A DNA stretch of 9,866 nucleotides from Sphingobacteriaceae bacterium. Lineage in GTDB: Bacteria > Bacteroidota > Bacteroidia > B-17B0 > Aurantibacillaceae. Shown in pieces: positions 1-6,804 of the stretch (the stretch's first letter is position 1; the number at the start of each line of letters is the position of its first letter). The position numbers and the translations under genes were made by a program. The notes under the pieces were generated by a model. The model searched no databases. It was not told where the DNA came from and was given only the letters and a program-made list of their open reading frames with translations. Where the stretch lies: the NCBI GenBank assembly GCA_023251695.1, contig JAHEYE010000116.1, positions 1-9,866 on the forward strand, given 5' to 3'.

Positions 1-90
1 GACCAGCTCCTGCCAAATCCCCCAGGTCGGGAACGGAGCAAGGGTAGGCGGTTGTAGCGGTGCGATGGAAGTAGCTTACCCATCTTTTTT
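1..90 (+). ncRNA. ffs: Signal recognition particle RNA (bacterial small SRP RNA), 3' part; 5' end outside window
   Basis: This RNA pairs with the protein Ffh to form the signal recognition particle, which carries ribosomes making membrane and exported proteins to FtsY at the inner membrane. The conserved domain IV hairpin is visible: CAGGTCG at 23-29, a GGAA tetraloop at 30-33 closed by G29-C34, then CGGAGCAAG at 34-42, matching the asymmetric and symmetric internal loops bound by the Ffh M domain. Below it, CCTGCC (9-14) pairs with GGTAGG (43-48, one G-U pair) and ACC (2-4) with GGT (50-52). The 3' strand continues to about 83 (GTAGCTTACCCAT), and its pairing partner must lie left of base 1, so the gene is cut by the window edge. 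A run of six T (85-90) ends the transcript. The type is certain from domain IV; the exact 3' end is inferred. Confidence 0.9.
70..90 (+). terminator. Probable intrinsic terminator at the 3' end of ffs
   Basis: The closing strand of the SRP RNA stem (AGCTTACCCAT) is followed directly by six T at 85-90. The 5' strand of this stem is not in the window, so the hairpin is inferred from the normal fold of SRP RNA and not seen complete. The next start codon comes only five bases after the T-run. Confidence 0.5.
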
Positions 91-95
91 AAAAA

Positions 96-704
96 ATGCG
101 TTTTAAACTTATCATATCAGTTTTTCTTTTGAGCTTTAGTTTTAAAAACTACTCGCAAACCATTTACGGAGCAGTTGCACCCGATAGCATTAAAACGAAA
201 TGCGAAAAGGTTATTACAAACGAAATAGGTGATGCCGCTTACAAAACAAATGTGAAATTTATTAAGTCTGACGCTCACACAAAGAATAATGTTTTGAATG
301 CCTTCACCCTCTTCTACTCTTTTAATTTTCCTAATATTAAAGAAAGTCATGTTGTGTTTACCATTGAGTATAAATTAGGAAAAGGCGTTATAAAAGACGT
401 GGCTTTTAAGAATTATACCCGTTTACCCGTAAGTATTAAAAAAACCGGAGTTAAGGTTATTGATTTTGAAGAGGCAAAAAAAGTGGCGGTAAATTCTGAT
501 ACCATCCTTAAGAAGAACAGCAGTAAATTATACGGGGAAATAAGCACTGATTATGATGCCGGAAAAAAAGATTACTATTTTGTCTGGCATTTTTATCACC
601 TCGAGCCCTGCAAGAAATGCGAAGCTGAAATGTATACCACCCAAAGTGCTTACATTGATGCAAACACCGGTAAAGTGATTCGTAATATTGAGAGCAGACA
701 GTGA
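96..704 (+). CDS. Small exported PepSY-like domain protein with a CxxC motif
   Basis: A 202-residue protein of unknown specific role. Residues 1-20 form a classical signal peptide (MRFKLIIS, then a hydrophobic VFLLSFSF) with likely cleavage before Q21, so the mature protein should be periplasmic or outside the cell. The signal peptide fixes the start, as no other in-frame ATG lies near it. The C-terminal half resembles a PepSY-type fold: FEEAKKVA at 124-131 is the typical helix, followed by strands with YYFVWHFY at 160-167 and the closing AYIDANTGKVI at 185-195, where D-x-x-TGK-V is the usual PepSY ending. A CKKC pair (172-175) sits between the last two strands and could be a disulfide or metal site. 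PepSY domains are often inhibitors or modulators of peptidases or partners of redox proteins; nothing here shows which. The start codon lies five bases after the ffs T-run, leaving no room for a separate promoter outside the RNA gene. Confidence 0.85.
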   Translation: MRFKLIISVFLLSFSFKNYSQTIYGAVAPDSIKTKCEKVITNEIGDAAYKTNVKFIKSDAHTKNNVLNAFTLFYSFNFPNIKESHVVFTIEYKLGKGVIKDVAFKNYTRLPVSIKKTGVKVIDFEEAKKVAVNSDTILKKNSSKLYGEISTDYDAGKKDYYFVWHFYHLEPCKKCEAEMYTTQSAYIDANTGKVIRNIESRQ

Positions 705-709
705 TGTTG

Positions 710-730
710 TTTCTGGTTTCTGTTTCTGGT
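710..730. repeat. Short tandem repeat TTTCTG(G), three units
   Basis: TTTCTGG, TTTCTG and TTTCTGG follow each other at 710-716, 717-722 and 723-729, just after the stop codon of the PepSY-like gene. It is a small slippage-type repeat in the intergenic region. It is too short to fold, and I assign it no function. Confidence 0.5.
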
Positions 731-826
731 TAAAAGATTCCGATGCTCTAATCCTGTCTTCAGCTCTTCCTTTAAAGAAATCATCAACATTCTATAAACA
801 TCTCTCTTTAGTTGAGCAGTAAAGAT

Positions 827-834
827 TATTTTTG
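827..834 (+). promoter_or_regulatory. Candidate -7 promoter element for the transaldolase gene
   Basis: TATTTTTG fits the Bacteroidota sigma-ABfr -7 consensus TAnnTTTG exactly. It lies 57 bases before the start codon at 892, giving a leader of about 50 bases. A clear -33 TTTG at the usual 19-21 base spacing is missing, so the assignment rests on the -7 box. The leader holds an imperfect inverted pair (CGCCCT at 843-848 and AGGGTCG at 859-865) that is too weak to call a structure. Confidence 0.45.
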
Positions 835-891
835 CCATTAGTCGCCCTGGCCTTAGTTAGGGTCGTTTTAGAAACTGAAATAATTTAAAAA

Positions 892-1539
892 ATGAAATTT
901 TTTATTGATACAGCCAATCTGGCACAAATTAAAGAAGCCCAAGACCTTGGTGTTTTAGACGGCGTTACTACTAATCCATCATTGATGGCAAAAGAAGGCA
1001 TTAAGGGTCAGAATAATATTTTAAAACACTACGTCGATATTTGTAAAATTGTAACCGGGGATGTAAGTGCTGAAGTTATTGCAACTGATTTCGAGGGCAT
1101 CATAAAAGAAGGCGAAGCTTTAGCTGATCTGCATGAACGCATTGTTGTAAAAGTTCCAATGATACGCGATGGTGTGAAAGCCATAAAATATTTTACCGAC
1201 AAAGGCATTAAAACCAATTGTACGCTTGTTTTCAGTGCCGGGCAAGCATTATTAGCTGCAAAAGCAGGAGCAACTTATGTTTCTCCTTTTATTGGCCGTT
1301 TAGACGATATAAGCGTGGACGGAATCGGTTTAATTGAGGACATCCGTACGATTTATGACGTACATGGTTTTGAAACAGAAATACTCGCAGCTTCTATCAG
1401 ACATCCCTTACATATAGTGCAATGTGCTAAAGCCGGGGCCGATGTTGCAACTTGTCCGTTAAGTGCGATAACCGCTTTGCTAAATCATCCTTTAACTGAT
1501 AAAGGATTGGCACAATTTTTAGCTGACGCAAAAAAATAA
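892..1539 (+). CDS. tal: Transaldolase, short TalC/MipB type
   Basis: Transaldolase moves a dihydroxyacetone unit between sedoheptulose 7-phosphate and glyceraldehyde 3-phosphate in the non-oxidative pentose phosphate pathway; it acts in the cytosol. The 215 residues match the short single-barrel family. Visible active-site features are FIDTAN with D6, GVTTNPS with N28 (24-30), IVVKVP with the Schiff-base lysine K87 (84-89), and YVSPFIGRLDD with R136 (129-139). Fructose-6-phosphate aldolase is a close relative. Two residues known to separate them favour transaldolase here: E61 (in SAEVIAT) where E. coli FsaA has Gln59, and F133 where FsaA has Tyr131. The start follows an A-rich leader (TAATTTAAAAA) typical of the phylum. 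The gene stands alone, ends in a strong shared terminator and has its own candidate promoter. Confidence 0.95.
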   Translation: MKFFIDTANLAQIKEAQDLGVLDGVTTNPSLMAKEGIKGQNNILKHYVDICKIVTGDVSAEVIATDFEGIIKEGEALADLHERIVVKVPMIRDGVKAIKYFTDKGIKTNCTLVFSAGQALLAAKAGATYVSPFIGRLDDISVDGIGLIEDIRTIYDVHGFETEILAASIRHPLHIVQCAKAGADVATCPLSAITALLNHPLTDKGLAQFLADAKK

Positions 1540-1560
1540 GATAATTAAATTTAAAGAAAT

Positions 1561-1593
1561 AAAAAAACCGGAGAGTTCTTCCCCGGTTTTTTT
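1561..1593. terminator. Bidirectional intrinsic terminator between tal and the YceI-family gene
   Basis: Seven A plus CCGG (1561-1571) pair perfectly with CCGG plus seven T (1583-1593) around an 11-base loop. The T-run follows the stem on the plus strand, and the A-run becomes a T-run when read on the minus strand. The hairpin can therefore stop transcription from tal (stop at 1539) and from the convergent YceI-family gene (stop at 1610). Confidence 0.9.
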
Positions 1594-1609
1594 ATTTATC
1601 ATTCTTCAA

Positions 1610-2164
1610 TTATTTTGAAACAGGTACAACTAAATAAATTATAGTTTTATCCCTGCCTGCTTTTGCAGGATCGTTTGTTGGTTTCATCACCCCATAGTCT
1701 GCTGCATTAAGCGTTAAAGTACCGCTGAAAGTAGCTTTGTCTTTTCCGTTTTCGGTAAACGTAAAAGGAAACTCAACTACTTTAGTCGAATCTTTCATTT
1801 TAAGATTTCCCTTTGCAACATAAGCATCGCCAGCCGTTTTTATTTCGGTTGAAGTAAAAGTAATAGTCGGATATTTTGTTGCGTCAAAAAAATCAGGATT
1901 CTGTAGATGCGCATTTAGTTTAGGATCGCCACCATCTATGGTTTTTACCTCAATGGTTGCGCTTATTTTAGATTCGGCTAATTTGGCTTTATCAAAATCG
2001 ATGGTAGCGCTCAAATTTGAAAACGTTCCTTGGTGACCAGGGTTATTTGGTAATTCCCATTTTACGGTACTGGCTTTGTCGTCGATTTTCCAAACCATTG
2101 CGATTGTAAATGCTGAACCAATTAAAGTTGCAGCTGTTAAAATAAGTATTGCTTGTTTTTTCAT
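1610..2164 (-). CDS. Exported YceI-family protein (lipocalin-like fold)
   Basis: A 184-residue member of the YceI family. These are periplasmic beta-barrel proteins that, in solved members, bind isoprenoid or other long lipid chains in a central cavity; the ligand and cell role are unknown in most bacteria, and I cannot name them here. Residues 1-18 or 1-22 are a signal peptide (MKKQAILILTAATLIGSA). Family features are STVKWELPNNPGHQGTF at 32-48 (the usual S-x-I-x-W then G-H-x-G) and HLQNPDFFDATKYPTITFTS at 86-105, the family's most conserved block (dFFd..kYP.itF.S), followed by regular beta strands to the end. Length is normal. The start is set by the signal peptide and a TAAAACATG context. 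A 26-bp near-palindrome lies 30 bases upstream and may control it. It is probably a single-gene transcript, as its 3' end has its own terminator. Confidence 0.93.
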   Translation of the reverse strand: MKKQAILILTAATLIGSAFTIAMVWKIDDKASTVKWELPNNPGHQGTFSNLSATIDFDKAKLAESKISATIEVKTIDGGDPKLNAHLQNPDFFDATKYPTITFTSTEIKTAGDAYVAKGNLKMKDSTKVVEFPFTFTENGKDKATFSGTLTLNAADYGVMKPTNDPAKAGRDKTIIYLVVPVSK

Positions 2165-2194
2165 GTTTTAGTTTTTAGACTTTAAATATACGGT

Positions 2195-2220
2195 TTAATA
2201 AATCGACGTCTATTTATTAA
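2195..2220. promoter_or_regulatory. 26-bp near-perfect palindrome upstream of the YceI-family gene (candidate operator)
   Basis: The arms TTAATAAAT (2195-2203) and ATTTATTAA (2212-2220) are exact reverse complements. The core GACGTC (2205-2210) is itself a palindrome on the same centre, so only the C2204/T2211 pair is mismatched. It starts 30 bases upstream of the YceI-family start codon (2164) and overlaps the last codons and stop of the upstream gene (stop 2217-2219). A poor -7 candidate (TATATTTA on the minus strand, 2183-2190) would place the palindrome over the -33 region. An operator is the simpler reading; a weak terminator for the upstream gene is possible, but no T-run follows on the minus strand. 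Confidence 0.45.
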
Positions 2221-4631
2221 TCCATCTTAATCACCTTTTTAACGAATGAATATATTTCATTAACTATTTTTATGAAATAAACTCCATTAGGTTGGTTACT
2301 CAGGTCGAATTCAGTTTTTTCTTCCTTTAGTTCGTCATTATAAATTAATTCACCAATCGCATTGTAAATTGTAAGTTTTGATCCACTGCCTGCAAGTATA
2401 CTTATAGTGTAATGAAATGGGTTCGGATAAATAGTAAAATCTATGTCTACTTTTTCAATCTGTTTTATATCAACACATGAAGAAACATTTTGAATAATCG
2501 AAATAGAATCATTACACCCAAAACTATTAGTGCCTGTTAAAGTATAACTTGTATTAGTTGTCGGACTGATAACAACACTAGTACCGGCACCGCCAGGATT
2601 CCAGTTATAAGAAACCGCGCCATTACCCGTAAGTGTTGCAGTTTGCCCTGTGCACAACAAGGATGTACTGCTTACTGCTGTAACAGTTGGTGATGGATAA
2701 AAATTGACGCAGGTGGTTGCATTGTTGATACAGGCGTTTGCATCTGATATCCAAACCGTAAAAGTGCAACCACAGAAGGGTAACATATTAAATATACATG
2801 GATTTTGAATATTAGAAACAAAGCCGCAAGGTCCCGCCCAAGTATAAGTTGAAGCAGCATTTGCGCCAAAGCAAACATTGGAATACGGACAAACCGTACC
2901 TGGAGAAGTTGGTGAAACTATTGGAAGGGGATTAACAGTGATGGTTATTGGGGTACGAGTTAAACTATTTAAGCATGTATCAGATTCCACATAATAAGTA
3001 TAATTTCCAGCTGTTAACGTTGGTGTTATATAATTGTTTCCTGTTCCGAGAACAGTTGTTGAAATAGATGAACTAAACCACACTATGGTACCAGACCCAA
3101 CTGCATTTAAAGTGGTTTGCTGTCCGGCACATATAATTTTTTTAGTTCCTGGAGTTACGTCTGTAGGTGCCGAAGGATTAGGACATGGTCCCATTTTATA
3201 TACAAATGGATCATTGCCCGTAGCAGTAACGGTATATGTTCCGGGCCCTGGATCAAAATCACAATTAGATCCCGAAAAATATCCTGTTATGTAAATATTT
3301 TTTTGAGGATCCGAGACAATTGAATTACCAATAGAAGATGCTCTTCCTAAACGGCCTGCGTAAGAAAAATTTCCGGAGGAGGTAAGCTTACAAATAAAAA
3401 TAGCAGCTACATCAGGCGCTGATGTTATTGTGAAAGTACCTACGTTGGGATCAAAGTCAACCGTATCCTTGAAATATCCTGTAATCAGTAAATCTCCCGA
3501 TATGTCGGTCGAAAGATCGCGACCATCCACATAAGCCCCATATCCTCCCATATTTTTAGCCCATATAAAGTTTCCACCGGGATCTAATTTTGAAACATAT
3601 TGGTCGCTTGAAATTGAAACTAAACTAAAAGTAGAAGGGCCGGGATCGAAATCACCTGCACCATTAAAATTACCTGTTGAATAAATATTTCCTCCTGCAT
3701 CTACGGCAGCTCCCCAGGCGATTACTGCAGAAGCGCCGGATCCTATTTGTTTCGCCCATAAAAAATTTCCCGCAGGGTCAAGTTTCCAAACGTAGGCATT
3801 CCATCCAGATGGAGCTGTGAGATTAAATATCGCCGGTCCAGGATCAAAATCAACCGTATTTCCAAATGCCCCAGTAACAATAATATTGTCCGAAGGGTCA
3901 ATGCTCATGCCCTGTCCTACATCACCACCCCAAACACCTCCCGCTTTTTTTGCCCAGATAAAATTCCCATTTCCGTCCAACTTACAAACAAAAATATCTT
4001 GATTAGTTCCGAAAATGGTTGACATGGTATATGTTGGAACTCCAGGATCAAAATCAACGGTTCCTTGAAAATAACCTGTTACGACAACATTTCCTGATCC
4101 ATCCAATATAACCTTATTTCCAGTATTATACGAACCTGCGGTGCTTCCAGTAAATTGCTTCGCCCAAATAAAATTTCCATTCATATCCAATTTGGAGACA
4201 AAGATGTCGTGATTAGTTGTAGCAGTAAGATTAAATACCCCAGTTCCGGGATCAAAATCAACTGTTCCTTGAAAATCACCAGTAATATAAATATTTGAAA
4301 TTGCATCCAGAACCATGTGAAAGCTTCGTTTATCTAATGACCCCGTAAACCGCTTTGCCCAGATAAAATTTCCGCCTGGGCCCAGTTTACAGATATAAGT
4401 ATCAAAATTTGCTGGAGTGGTAAGATTGTAAACTGACGGCCCTGGGTCAAAATCGTTCGTGCCTTTGAAAACACCAGTACTGTAAACATTTCCAGAGGGA
4501 TCAACAGCAACTGATTGGCCCACGCATAAAGAATTTCCATAAAAAGGCGCCATCCAAAGAAAATTACCTACCTGTCCAAAATTTTGTAAATTAATTATCA
4601 GGAGGAAAAAATAAAAATATAGCTTCTTCAT
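2217..4631 (-). CDS. Secreted seven-repeat beta-propeller (SBBP-like) protein with Ig-like domains and T9SS sorting domain
   Basis: An 804-residue protein counted from ATG at 4631. The open frame runs upstream to 4724, but MKKLYFYFFLLIINLQNFGQ is a clean signal peptide (1-20) and the extra 31 residues would destroy it. Residues 22 to about 484 are seven repeats of 64-70 residues, starting at 22, 87, 152, 222, 288, 353 and 420. Each reads GNF-hydrophobic-WAK, then GNhYhTG-F-G-DFDPG, then D-hFVxKLD, where h is hydrophobic. Seven such units would close a seven-bladed propeller. Residues 485-725 hold Ig/PKD-like beta domains (CAGQQTTLNA at 501; CTGQTATLTG at 660) around a cysteine-rich stretch (581-641). 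Residues 730-804 are a T9SS type A sorting domain (IYPNPF at 734, LTIYNAIGELI, NGVYFIKI). It should be secreted and probably attached to the cell surface. The ligand is unknown. It lies 101 bases downstream of the E1 gene on the same strand. Confidence 0.88.
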   Translation of the reverse strand: MKKLYFYFFLLIINLQNFGQVGNFLWMAPFYGNSLCVGQSVAVDPSGNVYSTGVFKGTNDFDPGPSVYNLTTPANFDTYICKLGPGGNFIWAKRFTGSLDKRSFHMVLDAISNIYITGDFQGTVDFDPGTGVFNLTATTNHDIFVSKLDMNGNFIWAKQFTGSTAGSYNTGNKVILDGSGNVVVTGYFQGTVDFDPGVPTYTMSTIFGTNQDIFVCKLDGNGNFIWAKKAGGVWGGDVGQGMSIDPSDNIIVTGAFGNTVDFDPGPAIFNLTAPSGWNAYVWKLDPAGNFLWAKQIGSGASAVIAWGAAVDAGGNIYSTGNFNGAGDFDPGPSTFSLVSISSDQYVSKLDPGGNFIWAKNMGGYGAYVDGRDLSTDISGDLLITGYFKDTVDFDPNVGTFTITSAPDVAAIFICKLTSSGNFSYAGRLGRASSIGNSIVSDPQKNIYITGYFSGSNCDFDPGPGTYTVTATGNDPFVYKMGPCPNPSAPTDVTPGTKKIICAGQQTTLNAVGSGTIVWFSSSISTTVLGTGNNYITPTLTAGNYTYYVESDTCLNSLTRTPITITVNPLPIVSPTSPGTVCPYSNVCFGANAASTYTWAGPCGFVSNIQNPCIFNMLPFCGCTFTVWISDANACINNATTCVNFYPSPTVTAVSSTSLLCTGQTATLTGNGAVSYNWNPGGAGTSVVISPTTNTSYTLTGTNSFGCNDSISIIQNVSSCVDIKQIEKVDIDFTIYPNPFHYTISILAGSGSKLTIYNAIGELIYNDELKEEKTEFDLSNQPNGVYFIKIVNEIYSFVKKVIKMD
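3180..4568 (-). repeat. Coding repeat region: seven diverged propeller units of about 195-210 bp
   Basis: This stretch encodes the seven GNFhWAK...DFDPG...KLD units of the protein at 2217-4631. The most constant block is (V/N/G)DFDPG, present in all seven copies except for N in place of G in the sixth (DFDPN). The units differ clearly at DNA level, so this is an old protein repeat and not a recent tandem duplication. Confidence 0.85.
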
Positions 4632-4690
4632 ACGACTAAAATAGGTCTTAATTTTTTGGTTAAAGGAAATATTGAGTATAAGCAACATCT

Positions 4691-4718
4691 TATTACTGAA
4701 TGACTGATATGAATGAGT
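4691..4718. promoter_or_regulatory. Repeated CATTCA / TCAGT motif upstream of a propeller gene (possible regulator site)
   Basis: Read on the minus strand, this segment contains TCATTCATATCAGTCATTCA, with CATTCA twice and TCAGT twice. It lies 60-87 bases upstream of the start at 4631. A related arrangement (TCAATCAGTCA and TCATTCAATCAGT) lies upstream of the other propeller gene. Function is inferred only from position and recurrence. Confidence 0.25.
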
Positions 4719-4732
4719 GAACAAATATCTGG

Positions 4733-6736
4733 TTAATATTTAAAAAGTAACCTGAGTTTTTCAGTAAACCTTTCCTTAGGCAAAAAATTGATCTCCAAAT
4801 CTGCATTCATGGGTACAGGTGTATCTAAACTTCCCTCCCGCATCACTGGTGCATCCAAATAATCAAAACAATTTTCCGTAATTAATGCAGCTATCTCCCC
4901 TCCTATTCCCCCCGTTAAAGTATCTTCATGCAGCACAATTACTTTTCCGGTTTTCTTTACCGATTCATAAATGGCTTCAGTATCTAATGGCGCTAATGTT
5001 CTTAAATCAATTAAGTCGGCACTAATATTTTTATTTTCATTTAAAGCTTCTAATGCCCAATGAACTCCTAAACCATAACTTACAATGGTAATATCATTCC
5101 CCTCGCGCAATAATTTTGCTTTACCAAAAGGAATCGTGTAATAATCATCCGGTACATTTTCTGTTATACTTCTGTATAAAGCCTTATGCTCGAAAAACAT
5201 TATAGGATTCGGGTCTTCAAATGCAGTCAACAATAATCCTTTCGCATCGGAAGGGAAAGCAGGATAAGCAATTATTAATCCCGGCGTTTTAAAGAACCAC
5301 GCTTCGTTACTCTGACTATGAAAAGGTCCGGCTGCAACTCCTGCACCGGTTGGCATTCTCACCACTACGTCGGCATTTTGTCCCCAGCGGTAATGGCTCT
5401 TTGCTAAATTATTCACTATTTGAGTCATGCCTTCACTTACAAAATCAGCGAACTGCATTTCTACCATAGCTTTGTGATTGTTGATGGATAAACCAAATCC
5501 TGCTCCCAAAATGGCTGATTCACATAACGGTGTATTCCTGACTCTATCTTTTCCAAATTCTTCTACAAAGCCTTCAGTAATTTTAAAAACGCCTCCATAA
5601 TCTGCAATATCCTGCCCCATTAAAATCAAATTCTGGTGTTTACGCATAGCTAAACGCATCGCATCCGAAATCGCATCAATTAAACGTTTTTCACTTTTTG
5701 CACCATCAACAGGAGTTGTATCTGTAACGGAATAAGATTTAAATAATTCAGCTAATTCTTTTTCTGTATCCGGTGGCGGTAATTTTTCTGCAAAAGCAAT
5801 TTCGAGTCCTATTTCAATTTCTTTTTTTATTCCTGTTCTTATTTCTTCAACAGTTTCTTCGGTTATAACGCCTTCACTAATCAGGAAACGCTCGAAATTA
5901 TTTACAGGATCTTTTTTACCCCATACTTCAAATAATTCCTTAGGTACATATTTTGTTCCACTGGCTTCTTCATGTCCACGCATGCGGAAAGTAACACATT
6001 CGAGAATAACAGGACGCGGGTTTTCACGAATGGATTCCGCTAAATTTTTTACGGTTTCATAAACTTTGAGAACGTTATTGCCATCTACAGTTACGCCTTC
6101 AATACCATAGCCAATCGCTTTATCTGCAAATGATTTACAACGGAATTGTTCGTTACTTGGTGTGCTTAATCCGTAACCGTTATTTTCGATCACAAATATC
6201 ACAGGTAAATCCCAAACTGCGGCGGTATTCACACTTTCATGAAAATCACCTTCGCTTGCACCTCCATCACCACTGAAAACAACCGTCACTTTTTTTTCTT
6301 TTTTTAATTTGTTTGCGAGAGCTATTCCATCGGCAACACCTAATTGCGGACCTAAATGCGAGATCATTCCAACAATTTTATATTCTTGTGTTCCGAAATG
6401 GAAAGAGCGGTCGCGCCCTTGCGTAAAACCACCGGGTTTGCCTTGAAATTGAGAGAACAATCGGTTTAGCGGAATTCCGCGGGTGGTAAATACACCTAAA
6501 TTGCGGTGCATTGGCAAAATGTATTCATCATTTTGTAATGCTGATGCCACACCGACAGAAATAGCTTCTTGTCCGATACCTGAAAACCATTTTGCAATTC
6601 TTCCCTGACGCAATAATAAAAGCATTTTCTCTTCAATCATGCGGGGTTTTAAAATATTTTTATAGAGCTCTAAAAGCGATGCATCTTTTTGCTTTTTACG
6701 ATCGAATTTTATTGGTGTTTCGGCAGTGATTAACAT
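4733..6736 (-). CDS. 2-oxo-acid dehydrogenase E1, fused alpha and beta subunits (branched-chain type likely)
   Basis: This is the thiamine-diphosphate enzyme that decarboxylates a 2-oxo acid and passes the acyl group to the lipoyl domain of E2 in a cytosolic dehydrogenase complex. In the 667 residues the alpha part comes first (about 20-320): the ThDP/Mg motif runs from GDG (156-158) to NN (185-186), with MHRNLG at 76-81 and RMRGHEEASG at 251-260 in place of the regulated loop. A linker at about 321-349 joins it to the beta part (350-667), which has the catalytic glutamate E406 (LCESAILGAGFG), MVEMQFADF (424-432), the active-site histidine H473 in FHSQSNEAWF, and the C-terminal domain with EDTLTGGIGGE (604-614). 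HSQSNEAWF resembles branched-chain E1 beta, so 2-oxoisovalerate is the likelier substrate, but pyruvate is not excluded. E2 and E3 are not in the window. It sits between two secreted-protein genes on the same strand, 68 bases from the upstream one. Confidence 0.93.
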   Translation of the reverse strand: MLITAETPIKFDRKKQKDASLLELYKNILKPRMIEEKMLLLLRQGRIAKWFSGIGQEAISVGVASALQNDEYILPMHRNLGVFTTRGIPLNRLFSQFQGKPGGFTQGRDRSFHFGTQEYKIVGMISHLGPQLGVADGIALANKLKKEKKVTVVFSGDGGASEGDFHESVNTAAVWDLPVIFVIENNGYGLSTPSNEQFRCKSFADKAIGYGIEGVTVDGNNVLKVYETVKNLAESIRENPRPVILECVTFRMRGHEEASGTKYVPKELFEVWGKKDPVNNFERFLISEGVITEETVEEIRTGIKKEIEIGLEIAFAEKLPPPDTEKELAELFKSYSVTDTTPVDGAKSEKRLIDAISDAMRLAMRKHQNLILMGQDIADYGGVFKITEGFVEEFGKDRVRNTPLCESAILGAGFGLSINNHKAMVEMQFADFVSEGMTQIVNNLAKSHYRWGQNADVVVRMPTGAGVAAGPFHSQSNEAWFFKTPGLIIAYPAFPSDAKGLLLTAFEDPNPIMFFEHKALYRSITENVPDDYYTIPFGKAKLLREGNDITIVSYGLGVHWALEALNENKNISADLIDLRTLAPLDTEAIYESVKKTGKVIVLHEDTLTGGIGGEIAALITENCFDYLDAPVMREGSLDTPVPMNADLEINFLPKERFTEKLRLLFKY

Positions 6737-6754
6737 GGGTTAAAGATAATGATT

Positions 6755-6774
6755 GTACTGAATTATTTCAGCAC
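6755..6774. promoter_or_regulatory. 20-bp near-palindrome upstream of the E1 gene (candidate operator)
   Basis: GTACTGAA (6755-6762) and TTCAGCAC (6767-6774) are reverse complements apart from one pair and are separated by TTAT. The site lies 19-38 bases upstream of the E1 start codon (6736) and 31 bases past the stop of the preceding gene. No T-run follows on the minus strand, so a protein-binding site fits better than a terminator. A near -7 box (TATCTTTA on the minus strand, 6741-6748) lies between it and the start. Confidence 0.35.
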
Positions 6775-6804
6775 TTCTTTCCCACAATAAAGTAATACAC
6801 AGAT

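Noticed and set aside
650..838. 62-residue open frame on the minus strand across the PepSY-like 3' end and the intergenic region
   Set aside because: It overlaps the end of a well-supported gene, has no leader or recognisable domain, and much of its sequence derives from the TTTCTGG repeat and from the region holding the tal promoter candidate.
3034..3323. Plus-strand open frames opposite the propeller gene
   Set aside because: They are antisense shadows of the repeat coding region (the DFDPG codons read backwards give GPGSKS-type peptides), with no leader or known domain.
3180..4568. Possible CRISPR-like or recent tandem DNA repeat, suggested by regular recurrence of GGATCAAAATC-type words
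   Set aside because: The recurring words encode the DFDPG blade motif. Spacing is 190-210 bp and the units are diverged, so this is a protein repeat.
4632..4724. Upstream extension of the larger propeller protein to an ATG at 4724
   Set aside because: The added 31 residues (MFTHSYQSFSNK...) precede a complete signal peptide beginning MKKLYFYFF and would bury it; the extension also covers the likely regulatory motif region.
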